64,000 nucleotides of DNA from Nectonema munidae (GCA_030549495.1 JAUIRK010000867.1:124001-188000); one strand, 5' to 3'. Positions 44,841-58,095 are shown, counted from the stretch's first letter. The notes: generated by a model from the letters alone, not told the origin. Program-made: numbers and translations.

Positions 44841-45779
44841 AGAGCTCATGTTTTTATTAAAACAATGATTTCCTCTTTGAAAACATTTAATGAATATTAT
44901 AATATAACTTATATAAAAAGTGAATGAAATTTTTTACTATTGAAAAAAGCCTATCAAATTAAGCTTTCAAGAATTATTTTATTTAGAGCCCCGTCAATAG
45001 ACTTTACGTAGAGGGGATGGGGTGGTGAGAGGAGGAAGGCTAAACTGATTTTATATGGGGCTATAACTTTAAGAAAATGTATGCAAAGCTTGATTACTGT
45101 TATGTGATAATAATGATGGAAGAGTATATGAAATGTAAGAGAAAGTATTAAACTTATATGTTTATGTCATTAAAATTTGTTCTCTCATGTGACTAAGCCG
45201 TTGATCACCCTTTGCTACACTACTCCCCCCCCCCCCATTTCAATCATACTTCCAAAGTATCTTGTTCTATTAACTTATGGATTTTAGTGCAGTTTTACAT
45301 CAACTTACTTTATCCCTACATTTTCTGGGCTCAAATAGAAAATGTTAAAGGAAGGAACAGTAGATCGGCAATTGAAAACAAACCAGATAATAAAATTTCT
45401 AAACAAAAGTTTGTTGTAATTAAAGCAAGCTAAAACAGTAAAATATATTTATTTAAAACAAGTCTTCAATTTGAGTTTGACTCAATTCTTTGCAGTCCCA
45501 AACTTCATCCCAAATTGCCACAATTTAAACTTTTGGTGATGCCGAAAAAACGAAATGTGTGGGAAGAGAAGAGAGCAAATGGAAAATTGAAGTAATTGGG
45601 AAAAGTAAGCAAAGAAAAGGCAAAAACTTTAGTGAATATGTGTACAAATATGAAAAATAGGGCTGAAGATCAAAGGCAAAAGTATGAATGAATGAAAATA
45701 TGCGAAACGTATATAAAAAAACACAAAATCTAGTATACAGAAAATATTCTTAAAAATAAAACACGTGACTACAAAAATC

Positions 45780-46520
45780 TGGTTTACGTAGAGAAGCGCA
45801 GCCAAAGGAGCCCCAAGGCCGTCGACTGAGAAAATTTGTATCCAAGCATATCTGGTATATTGTTATCTGTTAAAAAAAGTATGTCCTCTTGCCTGGTTGA
45901 AATTGCCGCCCACATGTGAATCTGGGTTTTTCGGACTTCGGTTTCACGAGTATGGGCGAAAATATTAAAACTAGTCCATTTTTGGGTTTGGTTATCATAG
46001 TGTTATTATGATGTAATAATTTAATATACCTACACGACTACACCTGATCAGCTTCCAAAATAAGATGGCATATTGTGTGTGTGTGTGTGTGTAGTAAGCA
46101 AGCAGGAAAAGAAAAGGCTAAAGAGATTCCAATAATTTTGAACAAATGAAACTGGAGAAATAAAAGGGAAAAATAGGAGGAGAAGAATATTACGAATGCA
46201 TGCAATAGTATTATAATAAATATTAGTATTAAATCCAATGGTTGTGTGTGTGTGTGTGCTTGCATATTATACACATATATACTACGTATGTATATATCAT
46301 TCTATGATTAAATAGCGCAGCCAATAGGAGCATATTATTGTGGTTGCGGTTGATTCATCATGATTTATATATATATGGGTTGTGGTATTAGTTTTCTTTA
46401 TTCATTCGCATCATAATCATGATCATCAGGAGCAAATCATGTGATTTGAGCATTCGATTCTGGCGAGAGTGGAGTGTGTGTGTGTGTACGAGCAGAGTAG
46501 AGAAATATAGGGCAACAAGG
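45780..46520. promoter_or_regulatory. Microsatellite-rich block with CCAAT-like and TATA-like motifs
   Basis: The block contains (TG)n runs at about 46074-46093 and 46241-46258, GCGCAGCCAATAGGAGC near 46315 and TTTATATATATATGGG about 50 bp later. It has higher complexity than its flanks. A promoter or enhancer is suggested only by composition. No transcript start is supported. Confidence 0.25.
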
Positions 46521-47252
46521 CATTGATCATTTAAATATCGCACTTATACATACATCGTTCTATATCAATAATAGTGATTAATAATGCTACCATATTATTG
46601 GTATGGATATATACAATTTTATATATATATCAGTGACATCTTGTGATGTCTTACCATAGGCATTTTATTCATGGTCGGCATTAAGTATTTCGGAGAACCG
46701 ATGGAACACACCTGTTCTACAGGATGCCTATATTAATGAGTCTAATGTATAGGTTTACTGAGCCCACTAATTTAACCAAGAAATAAATAGACGAATTAAA
46801 CGCTAATGTATATATATATATATGATATATTAAAAGCTTGATAGACACAATATGGAATTATTTAGTAGAGAGAAAGAAGGCACATTGTACGCAAGTTTTT
46901 TAGAGAAAGACTATTTGACTTTTTTTGTAAAATTTTAAAACAATTTCATCTTCCATAATTAGCTCATATAATAGAGAAAAGGGCTTGAATAATAACTCAG
47001 TTACTGATTGCGTGTGACGACGCCTTAAGATTCAGAGCAAATTTGATAAAATGGGTTTAAATAAGCTTAAAACCGGGTCAAGACATGAAATTAACAAATT
47101 TTTTGTGTAATCAATGTGCGATGTTTTTCCTTTTATTATTGCGTATACAAGAAACAATATATAATACATTTAGTACCCAAAATCTTTTAAAAAATTATTT
47201 CAGAAATAAAAAAGTTTGAAGCAATTTATTTGAAAAAACAGCTCTCATTGTT

Positions 47253-47510
47253 TTGTTGCATTTTTCATTATTCAGAATTTTTTCAAGAAAACTTTTTTCA
47301 ACTGAAATGAAAGCTAAGCTTGAAAGCCTTCTTTACTTTGGGTGTTTTGAGACAACTTTCAATTCGTTTGAGCAGAAAACAACCGCTGTTGAAATTGAAA
47401 CTGTTAAGGATCTCTTAAAGAACATCCACTCCAATGATATTATTGTGTATCAATTGAACAAGTTGCACCCCTATTCTGAAGAACTTCCACCCCGAAATTT
47501 AATGCCCTGA
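47253..47510 (+). CDS. Short unrecognised open frame
   Basis: An 85-residue frame whose second half (from Met at 47299: MKAKLESLLYFGCFETTFNS) has a coding-like amino-acid mix. It ends at TGA and is followed by several AATAAA-type hexamers. No family is recognised and no neighbouring exon was found. It may be a chance frame or a transposon scrap. Confidence 0.2.
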   Translation: MLHFSLFRIFSRKLFSTEMKAKLESLLYFGCFETTFNSFEQKTTAVEIETVKDLLKNIHSNDIIVYQLNKLHPYSEELPPRNLMP

Positions 47511-47882
47511 AGAACAACGGCCAAAATAAAATTATTTTTTATCAACTTTAACTAGAATAAATTTATTCAAAAAAATGATTGAAGTGAAAAAGTAGATGTG
47601 AAAAAAGCTTTCATTTAAATGGCATAATACTTTATCTTATAATTGTTTTCCTGGAGAACCTGGTCTTTAAATCTCATTTGGTAGAGAACATTTCAGGGCA
47701 AGGCACTTAGCGCGTATATTGATCGTGTAACTTTGTATTGTGTATATATTTCTACCACACAAAATTTAAGCACTAACACAACCTATATGCAGCGTGTGAT
47801 TGCTAAATTTATCATACACTTTGACTATAATACTTCACAATATCATTCACAATCGAAGGAAAAAGCAAGTCATCACCTCACA

Positions 47883-48164
47883 TCCTAGACCAGCGTTTTT
47901 CAAACGGTGGGTCCCCCGACCCCTCAGTGAGTCGCGTAATGGGTCGTGACAAAAAAGAAAATCTATAAGTATTAATATTTTATTCATACAAATAAAAAAA
48001 TGTCTAGATCATAAAAAAAATATACATATAAATTGTTGATGCTGAATAAAAAACCTAGTGATCAAAATTTGTCATATTATACCTGAGTATTATGGGTCGT
48101 GGTGCAAACTGTGGTTCTTGCTATGGGTCGCGGTAAAAAAAGTTTGGAAAACGCTGTCCTAGAC
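47883..48164. mobile_element. hAT-type MITE with perfect 8-bp target duplication
   Basis: TCCTAGAC stands at 47883-47890 and again at 48157-48164. The element (47891-48156) has the ends CAGCGTTTTTCAAAC and GTTTGGAAAACGCTG. The interior includes TGGGTCGTG repeats. It is non-coding. Confidence 0.92.
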
Positions 48165-48879
48165 AACTAGAAACAAGCACTGCTTACACCAAACTTTATC
48201 ATGCATCTCAACATCTTTCAAGAACTCAATTAAACCTCTTCAAGCTTTTCGCAAGAATATGGACAAACACCCGATAGTGCTTTGATATATTTTCTTACCT
48301 ATGCACATATTTAGCATACATCTAATACGGAGTGGCCAGTCTTTAAATATTTTAATTTTCACACTTCGCAGCCCTGATTATTATTGGTCAAATCAAGTAG
48401 TCCATATTCTTAAATTGATTAAAAAATAGATGATTGAGTTTGCATTGTTGCTTTATTTTAAATCGATTTCAAAATATGATTTTTTTTAACAATCTTTAGA
48501 ATATTATTTATTTTTTTACTATTTAGAACATTTTTGACAAGGCCTTGCTATCGTTGTTTGAATGAGGAGTATCAAAATGGCCAATACCGACTTTTTAACA
48601 GGAAAATGGTGCTCTCATGCGTTGGAGCTCAAAGGTACGATTCCGGGTATAGAGATTTTACAATAAATCACATTTTTTAGATATCATACGCGTTTATTCT
48701 TGAAAAGAACTAAACTTAAGCATCTTTAGACTTTTAAAAAGCAGAACAGAGATACAAGAGAATGCAAACTTACCAAAATTTAAATATACAAAAAAAGTAA
48801 TTGAAAAACGTTGAAAGATAAAATTTCAAAAAAATTCTTTTGTCAAACTTTTTTGATGGGATGCAAAAGTGTGAAAAGG

Positions 48880-49860
48880 TGTTTTTGTGAAATGGAAGGA
48901 GGATGGATGGAGGACAGGTACAATGAATAATGCGCCACACAAAAATGATACTAAAGCTCTATATATCTAGGGCAAGCCACAAACACCAAAGAAATGTCAA
49001 GTTCACAATGCGTGCAGCAAGTAGACATCGTTATTATCTAACTTTTGCAAATGTAAATATTGCCCGTAAAAATACAAACACACACACACACACACAAGTG
49101 GAGAGGTATGGATGCATTTTGTATTGCATAAATCATTATGTGCACCACCACTCTCTACACAACACAATGCAGGACTAACCCGCGTGATGCATTGTGGCGG
49201 ACAGACACACACACACACACACACACCAAGCACAATTGACCATGAAGATCACCATAGGAGTACCACGGGATACACTTTTTATATGATATTTGACCCAGAT
49301 AAAAAAAGTGTATTGCAGAAACGGACTTCTTGCGTAAAGAGTGGGAGGCGGAGAGTATGCGTATGCACACCTGAATGGGCTGTTATATTGGCGTTGTGTG
49401 CATGAAGAAGAGATCCTTTGTGAAAAGTGTGCAACACAGCATGCCTGATGGCTGACTCCCTTATAACGTGCACTGCACACATACGCACATGCAATTTTGG
49501 GGGTGTTTGGGTGGGATGCTACTGTGGCTATCACATCATCACAAGCATTTCTCCTTTCCAAATGATAAATTTGTTATCATAATGCCTCTTCACTCTTGCC
49601 TTTTCATATAGGATATTGTGTTGCATGATGCTTCTTCTTGCTACATGGAAGAGCTCCTTGGCTTTATATACATTATATATAGGAAAAGTGTATTAGTAGT
49701 AAAAATAGAAGTAGAAAGTGTGTCATGGGATGTATATATGTATATATACTATATAGGCCAATTGATGATGATTTTAACGCACCACACAACTGATCTCCCA
49801 AGAAATGAGGGCAAATGTGAATGCAGAGGAAAGCATGTTACAGACTAATAATGGCTATTA
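48880..49860. other. CA-microsatellite-rich, higher-complexity block
   Basis: It contains (CA)n at about 49077-49096 and 49203-49226 and less A+T-rich sequence between, including several short overlapping frames on both strands made mainly of Cys/Val/His/Thr from the repeats. I do not regard any of them as protein genes. It may be 5' untranslated or regulatory DNA. Confidence 0.3.
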
Positions 49861-51208
49861 CATCCATACATTTATATCATGCGCATAAAGATACAGTCGA
49901 ACATCAATTATCCGAATTTTAAAGTCAATGAACTGCAAGTATGCCATCCCTCGAACCAAATTATTTGATTCGTCCAGTCCCAGTGGGAGACCAGTGTCCA
50001 ACAAAATAAAATAATCTGCTTTAAGTTAAATAAAATTCATTGGAAAAGATAAGGAGATGACTAGAGTTTTTAAAAACCTGGGCTAAATCCTTAGAGGGCT
50101 AATCGTCTGAAATCTTTTTCAATGCAATTTTTCGTAATTGGAAGTAGTGAATTCACATGACATGTGGATTCACAGTGGTCCTCAAAGAGTGAGAGCAGCA
50201 ATAATTGTTTAATAGGCACCTCCATTTAAATGTTGACACTAGTTATAAATAAAGTTAAATATTGAAATATTTACCTAGAAAATAGGTAAGACAAAAAATT
50301 TCATAAAAGATAATCCCGTCAACAAAATCATTTTTATCCAAAAAATATCTTGCTAATTTTTACTTTTATAACACCCCCCCCCCTATAGACGGACCAGGAT
50401 ACATGTAAAGTAGGCTTAGATGCGGGCAATCACCCAGAGAGGCACAAAGGGCCAACTGAGATGGGGCAAGGGCGTTTTATAGTTGCTTTTTTATAATCTT
50501 TTATTATTATTACGTCAGAGATTCGCTAACTTCTCGACCCAAATATCCATATTTAATTCTTTGTTGCCCCAGTGCTCCTTTAAATTAGCAAATCAGCGAC
50601 CGTTTGATTTTTGTAAGTACTTGAGTTCGCTGTTTTACCACGTGACTTTGCAAACCTGATTCTTCAAAGAGTAAGAATTCAATTAGTGCATGATATTATT
50701 GGAAAGGAATGAAGCGAAAAATTGAGAAATCAATGAAAAACCACCTTACAAATTAACTTAAATGAAATATAGTCATAATTCATAATACAGGTCAATGTGA
50801 TTAATTACAAAGTGTAGAAGAGCCAGGAAAAAAATATTTAAGTAATTTGAAACATGATTACACTTGAGACGATAAATCTTAAATTTTATTATATACAATT
50901 ATATATATAGGTGAAGCACATACGCACACGCATATAATATATATATGAATACTTAATAATGGCTTTTATACAAACTTTGTTTGATTCGTCAAAACTACTC
51001 ATTTTTACATGGACACTCAGTTTCAATAAGTATAGGTAAAAAATCTGAAAAATATCTAAGAATTTTACTAAAGAAAAATAGCCTTTAAAAGGCTTTTTTA
51101 TTTTAAAAATAAACCACGAGAATAGAACAAAGAGTTTGATAATGATGATGAAACAAAATTATTGTTCCTTCATTTTAACTTTAGTAAAATAGTCTTTAAC
51201 CAATTTAA

Positions 51209-51336
51209 ACCAAATACAACCAACGTCACCTATAGGTGACACCTTTTAAATAAAATCGTCTGCGTTTATCAATGCCTTTTAATACAAATCTTCTGCTTTA
51301 CATTAGATATCGTCTGATTATACTGAACGCAAACGG
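51209..51336. mobile_element. CAGACGA-family MITE (reverse orientation)
   Basis: The reverse complement reads CCGTTTGCG, ATCAGACGATATCTAATG and AAGCAGAAG, then a CGCAGACGA phrase, matching the copy at 44235 in order. TTAA follows at 51337-51340. Confidence 0.65.
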
Positions 51337-51628
51337 TTAAACCAATATTTCTTCAATAAAAGGATATATTGAAGAAAATTGAGAAGTCTCACAAAGTGTC
51401 GCAAGAAATGAAATTCACCTGCCTTAAATATATTAAATTGCTTTGAAAAGAAATTCCGTCATTAGTCTTAAAAAGTATGGCCCTCGAAGATTTAAGAAAG
51501 AAGATATGAGGGAGTGCAGTTGCGAATTTTGAGAAATGGGACCAATGAGGCAAAAGAAGGGTTGTGATTCGGATCCTTAAAACGATATGAGGAAATATTT
51601 CTTGTACGACTTTAAATTTGCATCCATT

Positions 51629-52368
51629 CTATAATGCAGTGGTTCTCAACGCGGGAGGAATTCGACCCTTGGGGCGGAATTTGACAGTTCCTAGGGGGAA
51701 TGAAAAATTTAAAACTAGAAACCCCCAGAAAGGAGATCATAGGGTATGAGCAACTGATGAGATCAGAAGAGATAAAACTATCAATTAAGCAGCATTTTTA
51801 TTTGTTATCAAATGTGTATAATTCCACCATAATAATATTACATGGAAAGGTTAATGTATTATGATCGTCTCCAGAGGTTTTGACAGTACACTGATAAGGA
51901 AAAATTTGAGGCTTATTTTGAATGTAGTTTGATAAATAAAAATTTTCAAATGCAATTTCTGAAGATGATCATTTTAGAAAGGAGAAGGTTAGGCCAGGGG
52001 AAGAATTGAATTTTGACAAATTATCAAAGTGCAAAAATTATAAATTATAATTTCACATAAAATGTACATACAATTTGATCATTTTTGTAAACGTTGCCTT
52101 ACTTCCAGTAAGTTTGCAAGCTTGTGCTCTATACAAATTTCCCGCGTAATTTTTGTTTTTTTTATTATTCCTAAGCCCAAATTATGTGATGAAAAAACTC
52201 ATCTACTCGAAGTTACTTTGCCAAATGTCCGGGTACCGGGGTTCTGAAACTTTTGTTCAAAATTTTTGTTCGCCCAAATATCTATAGGCTAAATGTCCAT
52301 TCGGCCAAATGTTCGGGTACTGATCAAGGGGCCTGGACGTAAAAAGTTTGCGACCCATTGCTATAATA
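51629..52368. mobile_element. hAT-type non-autonomous element
   Basis: It starts CAGTGGTTCTCAACGCGGG at 51637 and ends GTTTGCGACCCATTG at 52360. The flanking 8-mers CTATAATG and CTATAATA differ at one base. The right half contains an unrelated repeat with CCAAATGTCCGGGTACC phrases that also echo near 35760-35860, so it may be a composite. Confidence 0.7.
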
Positions 52369-53660
52369 TATGTATCCTATATCTTGTAAAGTAGTGAGAA
52401 AACAGTCAAAATAGGAAAAAAATAGTGGATGAAAAAAGCGTGAAGTATTGAAATGATTTTATTTAATTAATATTTTACATTATTATATGCACTTTCATTA
52501 ACGTTTGAGCTTGGTTAGGGAGGCACTGCTCTTAGTTTGGAAATCTATGACTTGGCGGCAAGATTGAACGTAACTTTCTTTACTTTAATACTCAGACGAT
52601 TTCCAAAAATCTTAATTGTGTCAAATTAATAATTTCAGTAATTTTAGTTCTCCTTGATTAAACATGTGTTGAGATATGAAGACAATAAATATTTAGAAAT
52701 GTTGTAGAACAGTATCGTCTTATGGAAAAAACACACCCTTCTTTGCTGTGAGCCCACATCCATCTACCATGCTAGTCTGAAAATGAAATGGCCGAGGGGC
52801 TTTGTTTATAATTTCAAAAGTTATGGCTTAATATTTTGTTTGCTATACTTTCTCGTACATACAAGGAAGTGGGTGTGGTGAGAGAATAGAAAAAATAATG
52901 CATATTTTGAATAGAATAGCAATCTCTCCCAACACCAAAAGTTGAAGCTCACATTTTCGAGATGAAAAAATGAAAGATGGCTAAAAATAGTGAATAATTC
53001 TTGCCAACAGACGCATACTTTTATGCCAGTCTAAGGATTATTTATACAGGGAATAAAGATTTCTGCCGCCCCCCCCTCTATGCAAAGTAGATACCGACTC
53101 AGACTCCAAACCCTTTAAAATCTTCAACATGAAGGAATCATATGCCTCGAAATAGAAATTATTGTATATTTTATTATCCATTGCAAATAATCTCTAGTAT
53201 AAACAAATACGCAAATAACACATTTTATATTCTCGTTTCTCGCATTCAAAAAGTTAATTGAGAAAAGGCATTGCTAGCCTCCTCAATTGGGAATGAGGGT
53301 TGTTATTGCTCAAAATTATAGCAATTTAATACGCTATCCGGCGGAAAAATCGGAATATCTGGTAAAATTTAGCGTAAGACCGGATCTTGGATAGTTGGAA
53401 ACCGAAAAGTAAAATTTTAGCCAGATACGCGGTCAACCAGATATGTTCAGGATATACAGTACATCTTTACTTTTTAGTTACTAGTGACAAAGTAGAAGTA
53501 CATGAAAGCGAACAAAATCTTGTTCATGATATCTCAATAAAACGTCAAAAAAATACTTAATTTAAAAGGATTTTTAAGGAAAATGAGAAATATTAAGTTT
53601 ATTAAGCTTCAGTAATGATGTTAAAATGGAGAAACTTTTTTTTTAAAAGTTTTAGTTTAA

Positions 53661-53774
53661 CCCTTTCAGGGCAATGCGGCACCAGTGTCGATCGTCTGTT
53701 TAAGATATATTAAAACTCATTGAAAAAGAAAACAAACAACGATTAATCCCAAAAAAACAATGTCTAAAAAAAGG
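53661..53774. mobile_element. piggyBac-type MITE
   Basis: It is flanked by TTAA at 53657-53660 and 53775-53778. The start CCCTTTCAGG and an internal GTCGATCGTCTGTTTAAG and ACTCATTGAAAAAG phrase relate it to the small MITE at 8461-8557. Confidence 0.6.
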
Positions 53775-53949
53775 TTAAATAGTCTTCGAAATATAATTAT
53801 ATATTATTTTATAAATTTTTGTTATCAATTTTCAAATATTTCCGATATTTTTAGTTATTTTTGTACTCAATGCATTTTCTCCTGTTATGAAAATGTAGTG
53901 GTGCTCTACGAAGAGATAAACGCAAATTAGCAAACCAATAAGTGAACGA

Positions 53950-54079
53950 AATAAAAGGTAAATGTACCTTGGGGTGTTTTCATCGAGAAGGCACAATTGT
54001 GAAGTAGCCTTGATGCGGGATCGAACCCAAGACCTTGAATTATTATCGAAGCCCGGTATCTAACCAACCTTACTCACGC
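53950..54079 (-). repeat. tRNA-derived SINE, copy 2
   Basis: Same family as 36182-36336: minus-strand GGTTAGATACCGGGC and GGTCTTGGGTTCGATCCCGC, the latter closer to the Pol III B-box consensus than in copy 1. The middle segment of copy 1 (about 20 bp) is absent here. Confidence 0.75.
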
Positions 54080-55076
54080 AAAATTTAATATAATATTTCA
54101 GGCATTCTTTTACTTCACCCTCTACACACAACACCACATTAAAAAGTAATTTTTCAATCGTTATTTTTAAAAAGATTATTTTTTTTAATTGATTTATTTT
54201 AGAGGGAAAAATAATTTTTTTATGCCACACAGGCCCATCGATAAGAATGGGGGAGGGGGGCTGGTCGACAATCCCCGTCCCCCGCCCTTTTGCAATTCCA
54301 TTACACCTTTTTGACATTTGAAAATACTATTTCAACATTTTTCTTAAAATTATTTTTAAGACTATTTTTTACTATTCGATTAGGACATACGCATCTGAAG
54401 ATAAGCGTGTCAAAGCAAAATATCAAAGTGACGAAAAAAGTTGTATCAAAAAGGTGAAGTATAAAAGTGAATTTTTAAAAAAGGGACGATTCTTAATTAA
54501 AAACAAGATTTTTTTATAATTAGGATTTGTCAATTAAAAATGAAACAAGTTGGCATTACGGCCAATCATGGCCTTTTTACATACGTTTAAATTGCTAGTA
54601 GCTTAATATTTAAGGAAATTTATCCAAAGATAACGACCAATCAATCATTTTTGAATATTTCTTGCCACATTAGCAAAATAGTTTTCACAATGATTTTAGC
54701 ATTGCTCATTGTCTTAACTGCTACTTCAATTATAATCTGAGATAAATAAGTTTTGTCTCTATTTGTTTTGTTTAATAAACTTTTAGCATTAAAATAAAGT
54801 TTAGATTGCATATTATTTTATTTTTTTGTACACATATTTTCTTCATGATGAAAATTAAATATAGACAATTTTTTTATAAAAATTTCATTCAGAAACTTAA
54901 ATTTTTAAATCTGTTTTTTTCCGATATCAATCAAATAGTATAAAAGAAGTTCAAAAAAAAGACACATAAATAAAATTTAAAAAATAGGAATAATTTTAAA
55001 ACAGTATGTTTAAATTGCAAAAAGACGCGACGCAATTGAAAAAAGGAAATGCAAAACTAAAAAATGTATGTATATC

Positions 55077-55385
55077 AGTGGCGGATCCAGAAATTTCTTA
55101 AAGGGGGGGGGGCGAAATCTATTTAATTTTTTTGCTAAAAGTCTTCAGAGAATACGACAGCTGTATTATGACTTTTAGAATCACTAATGTTATAATACTA
55201 ATGCTATTCTAAGCAAACGCAAGCAGTATACATCAATTTTGAGAGATGTCAATGTATAATATCTGTTATCATAAAAATTTTGGATAAGGTAAAAATTGAA
55301 AAATTCTGAAAAAACTTGGCGGTATATAGAATAATGTTTAAAAATTGCGGATGTTCAAACTTAAATGATGTGGAATTTTTTACAT
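55077..55385. repeat. hAT-like end followed by dispersed repeat copy 2
   Basis: CAGTGGCGGATCCAGAAATT with a following poly-G run looks like the left end of a hAT-type element. From about 55200 the sequence matches the dispersed repeat at 37139 and 62115. The right border is not defined. Confidence 0.5.
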
Positions 55386-55467
55386 ATAATTTAAAGCTTA
55401 AGCTTTCAGACTTGATTTTCTAAAATTTATCCTCTGCTTTTTTTAAATGATTTCTTATGTAACTTAA

Positions 55468-55598
55468 CCCATTAAGTACCAAGAAATCAGACGATATTTA
55501 AAAAAAAACGCAGACGATTTATATTCAAAGTCATTGAAAAAAGCAGACGAAGATGAAATTACTTATGTTCCCAAATGGGAACATTGGGGCTTAATGGG
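55468..55598. mobile_element. CAGACGA-family piggyBac-type MITE, best copy
   Basis: TTAA at 55464-55467, then CCCATTAAGTACC. At the right, CTTAATGGGTAGAC has lost the TTAA. The interior is nearly the same as at 15338-15463 (ATCAGACGATAT, CGCAGACGATTT, TTCCCAAATGGGAAC). Confidence 0.75.
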
Positions 55599-56139
55599 TA
55601 GACAATTGCCCTAAAAGGGTTATACGGTTCATTCCCATTGATTTTTATTAGTAACTAAAAGAGTTAAATTATCGAATAGAATATACAAGTTGGGATAAAG
55701 CCATGCTTATATTTGCTAACATCAATCAAACCTTCTTCAAGAACTTTCAGGTTTATGAAAAATAATGGTTTGCTTTTCTTATTAAATACATTATATATAT
55801 ATATATATCTTATCTTGACTCTTCAAGACCGACGTCTTTCAAAACGAAAATTTGCTTATCTTTTTCAAGGAATTTTTGGTAACAAATATGATAAAAGCAA
55901 TTCCTTAAATTAGTTTTCAAAATTAGGTGCATATCCGTAAATTGATTCACTGACTTAATGCTTACAAAACCTAAGTGCATATTCTGAGTCTCTGTGATTA
56001 GGAGTGAATTCTTTTTTTAAACTGTAAACAAGGATGAAGTCTAAATAAAAGCTTACTTTTTTAAAGAAAAAAAAATCAAATAGTTTAGGAAAGAATACAC
56101 ACATTTGACAATGACTACACCTTATATATAAATGATGGA

Positions 56140-57100
56140 TGAGAGAAGAGCATCACTCTCCCAATAAAATCGTTTCCTCTACTCTCCTCTGGTGCAAAGC
56201 ACATCGTTTTTGATGAAGAAAAAAACTTACTTCAGAGAAAATGGTGTTATTGCTGAAAATAGGATGATATGCTATGATTGAAAGGTCATCATCATCATCA
56301 ACAACATCGACAAAATGGTGAAACGAGATGATAAACACAAATCACTACTTTTTGGAATATCACTACTACTCACTTTGTGCAAAGTGTAAACAACATTCCA
56401 CTCCAATCACACAGACAAGGCAATGGAGGGCACGCGGTGGAGAAGAGAAAGGGCAGAGTGAGTGAGTGTGTGTAATGCAACTTTGGTGCGTGAGTGTGTA
56501 CGTGCGCGCATGCGCTAAACGTAAGGAAAATGAATGATGATGCCGAGAGGGAGATGTGATTCACACTCTCTCATAGAGGACAAAAATAGATCATCGCATC
56601 TTACCCACCAATGCAGTGCTTGTGCTGACTCATCGTCACCATGACACAGCTTTACCGCAAAACACCAAAAAAGTTTCTTGTGCAGGAGGAAGAAGAAAAA
56701 GAAGAAGAAGATGCACTAATCATTAATTTCATCATCATCATCATCATCATCATTATCGTTATCGCCAATGAAAAGATACAAAACATACATTTGCCAAGAA
56801 GCCACACAAATATTATTGTGTGTGTGTGGTGTATACGACACATACTAATACTACACTACACTCAAGTGAATGCACTTTTGTGCACAAGAGTCATTTACCC
56901 CCTCCTATATATACACTATTTATATGTACACACACACACACACACAATCCATCCTTCCATCTATATCTATATGCGAAAGAGTATACAAAATATTTTTCTC
57001 TTTGCACGCTGTTTTGCCAAACTTTTGGATATAATAATAATATATATAAAATAGATAGATAGATATATATGTGTGTGTGTGTCTAGCTCTAATTTAATAT
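56140..57100. other. Simple-repeat-rich, higher-complexity block
   Basis: ATC/CAT repeats (about 56285-56305, 56735-56755), (CA)n near 56930-56945, (TG)n near 57068-57082 and GATA runs occur, with AP-1-like TGACTCAT near 56625. An ATG frame from 56641 is Glu- and Ile-repeat sequence and is not a credible gene. It may be regulatory or 5' untranslated DNA. Confidence 0.3.
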
Positions 57101-57865
57101 AGATAGATTGTATGATTCAGTATCACATAGTGAGATTGGAGCCTGGATATGTAGGAGAAATGGTAAAAAAATAATATATGGAAAAAAGTGTTAATTTATG
57201 GGCAAAAAGGCATACACACACATACGATGCACAATTTAGCTCAAAAACAATATTTGTAATATTCTTCCCTTATATTATACATACATATCATGGCGACTTG
57301 AGTGGAGTTGAAAGAGGAGTGAGTTGGAATTAAAAATTTATGATAAGGTTATTTTAAAATGTTACAAACATGCACTGCATACGTGTGTGTATGTATAACA
57401 TGAAGTAGACAGAAGAAATCCATTGAAACGAACATTAAAATCATATTGATTTAGGTAAAAAAAAATGGGAAAGAAGGGTCGCACTCAATCTCAGTTCAAA
57501 TGAAGAGAATTGATCGAAAGTGAGCTTCAAAGGTCAGGCGAACGATAGAATCCAGGTTCAGTGAACCCAGTATATAAATAATGCAAGAGGAGATTGAAGT
57601 ATTACTTTAGTTTGGACAGCAAGATCAATTTATTGGATATTAATTCATTCAGATAAAATCAACAAAATCTTAAATTTACAACGCTATCCAATTAATAATA
57701 CACTTTAATGAAAAAAGAAGAAATAAAAACTCTTAATGCAAAATACAAAAATGGAGGAAGAAGAAAAAAACAAAAATAACAGACGCTTTAAAAACAGCTT
57801 GATCTTTCCTCTTCTGCACTCTGCACTTTAAGGAGTAGAATATCGAACACTAAACTATGTTTCAA

Positions 57866-58095
57866 GTAAAAAATCTTTAATCATTATAAATCTGTAAAAT
57901 CTATATTGAAGAATCTAAAAGAAACCATTGAAAGATAAAAACTTATCGGAAGAAACTAAGAGATATCAAAATTTTATCTTTCAATAGTTTTTTAATTGTT
58001 TGTGGTATACATTTTAAACATATTTGCTTTGTTAATAATATTTCAATGCAGATTTTCCAGATTTATTGTGTTTAATTAAAGATTTTTGAAAATGA
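57866..58095. mobile_element. Foldback element
   Basis: The left half (AAAAATCTTTAATCATTATA, AACCATTGAAAGATAAAA) is complementary in order to the right half (TTTTATCTTTCAATAGTTTT, TTAATTAAAGATTTTT), giving one long hairpin around 57960. It is non-coding. Confidence 0.7.

Noticed and set aside
49003-49561. Several overlapping frames of 70-130 residues on both strands
   Set aside because: Cys/Val and His/Thr runs come from CA/TG microsatellites. There is no domain, and overlapping frames compete equally.
56641-57054. ATG frame of 137 residues, plus strand
   Set aside because: Glu and Ile runs encoded by GAA and ATC repeats are followed by His/Thr repeats. It is not protein-like.
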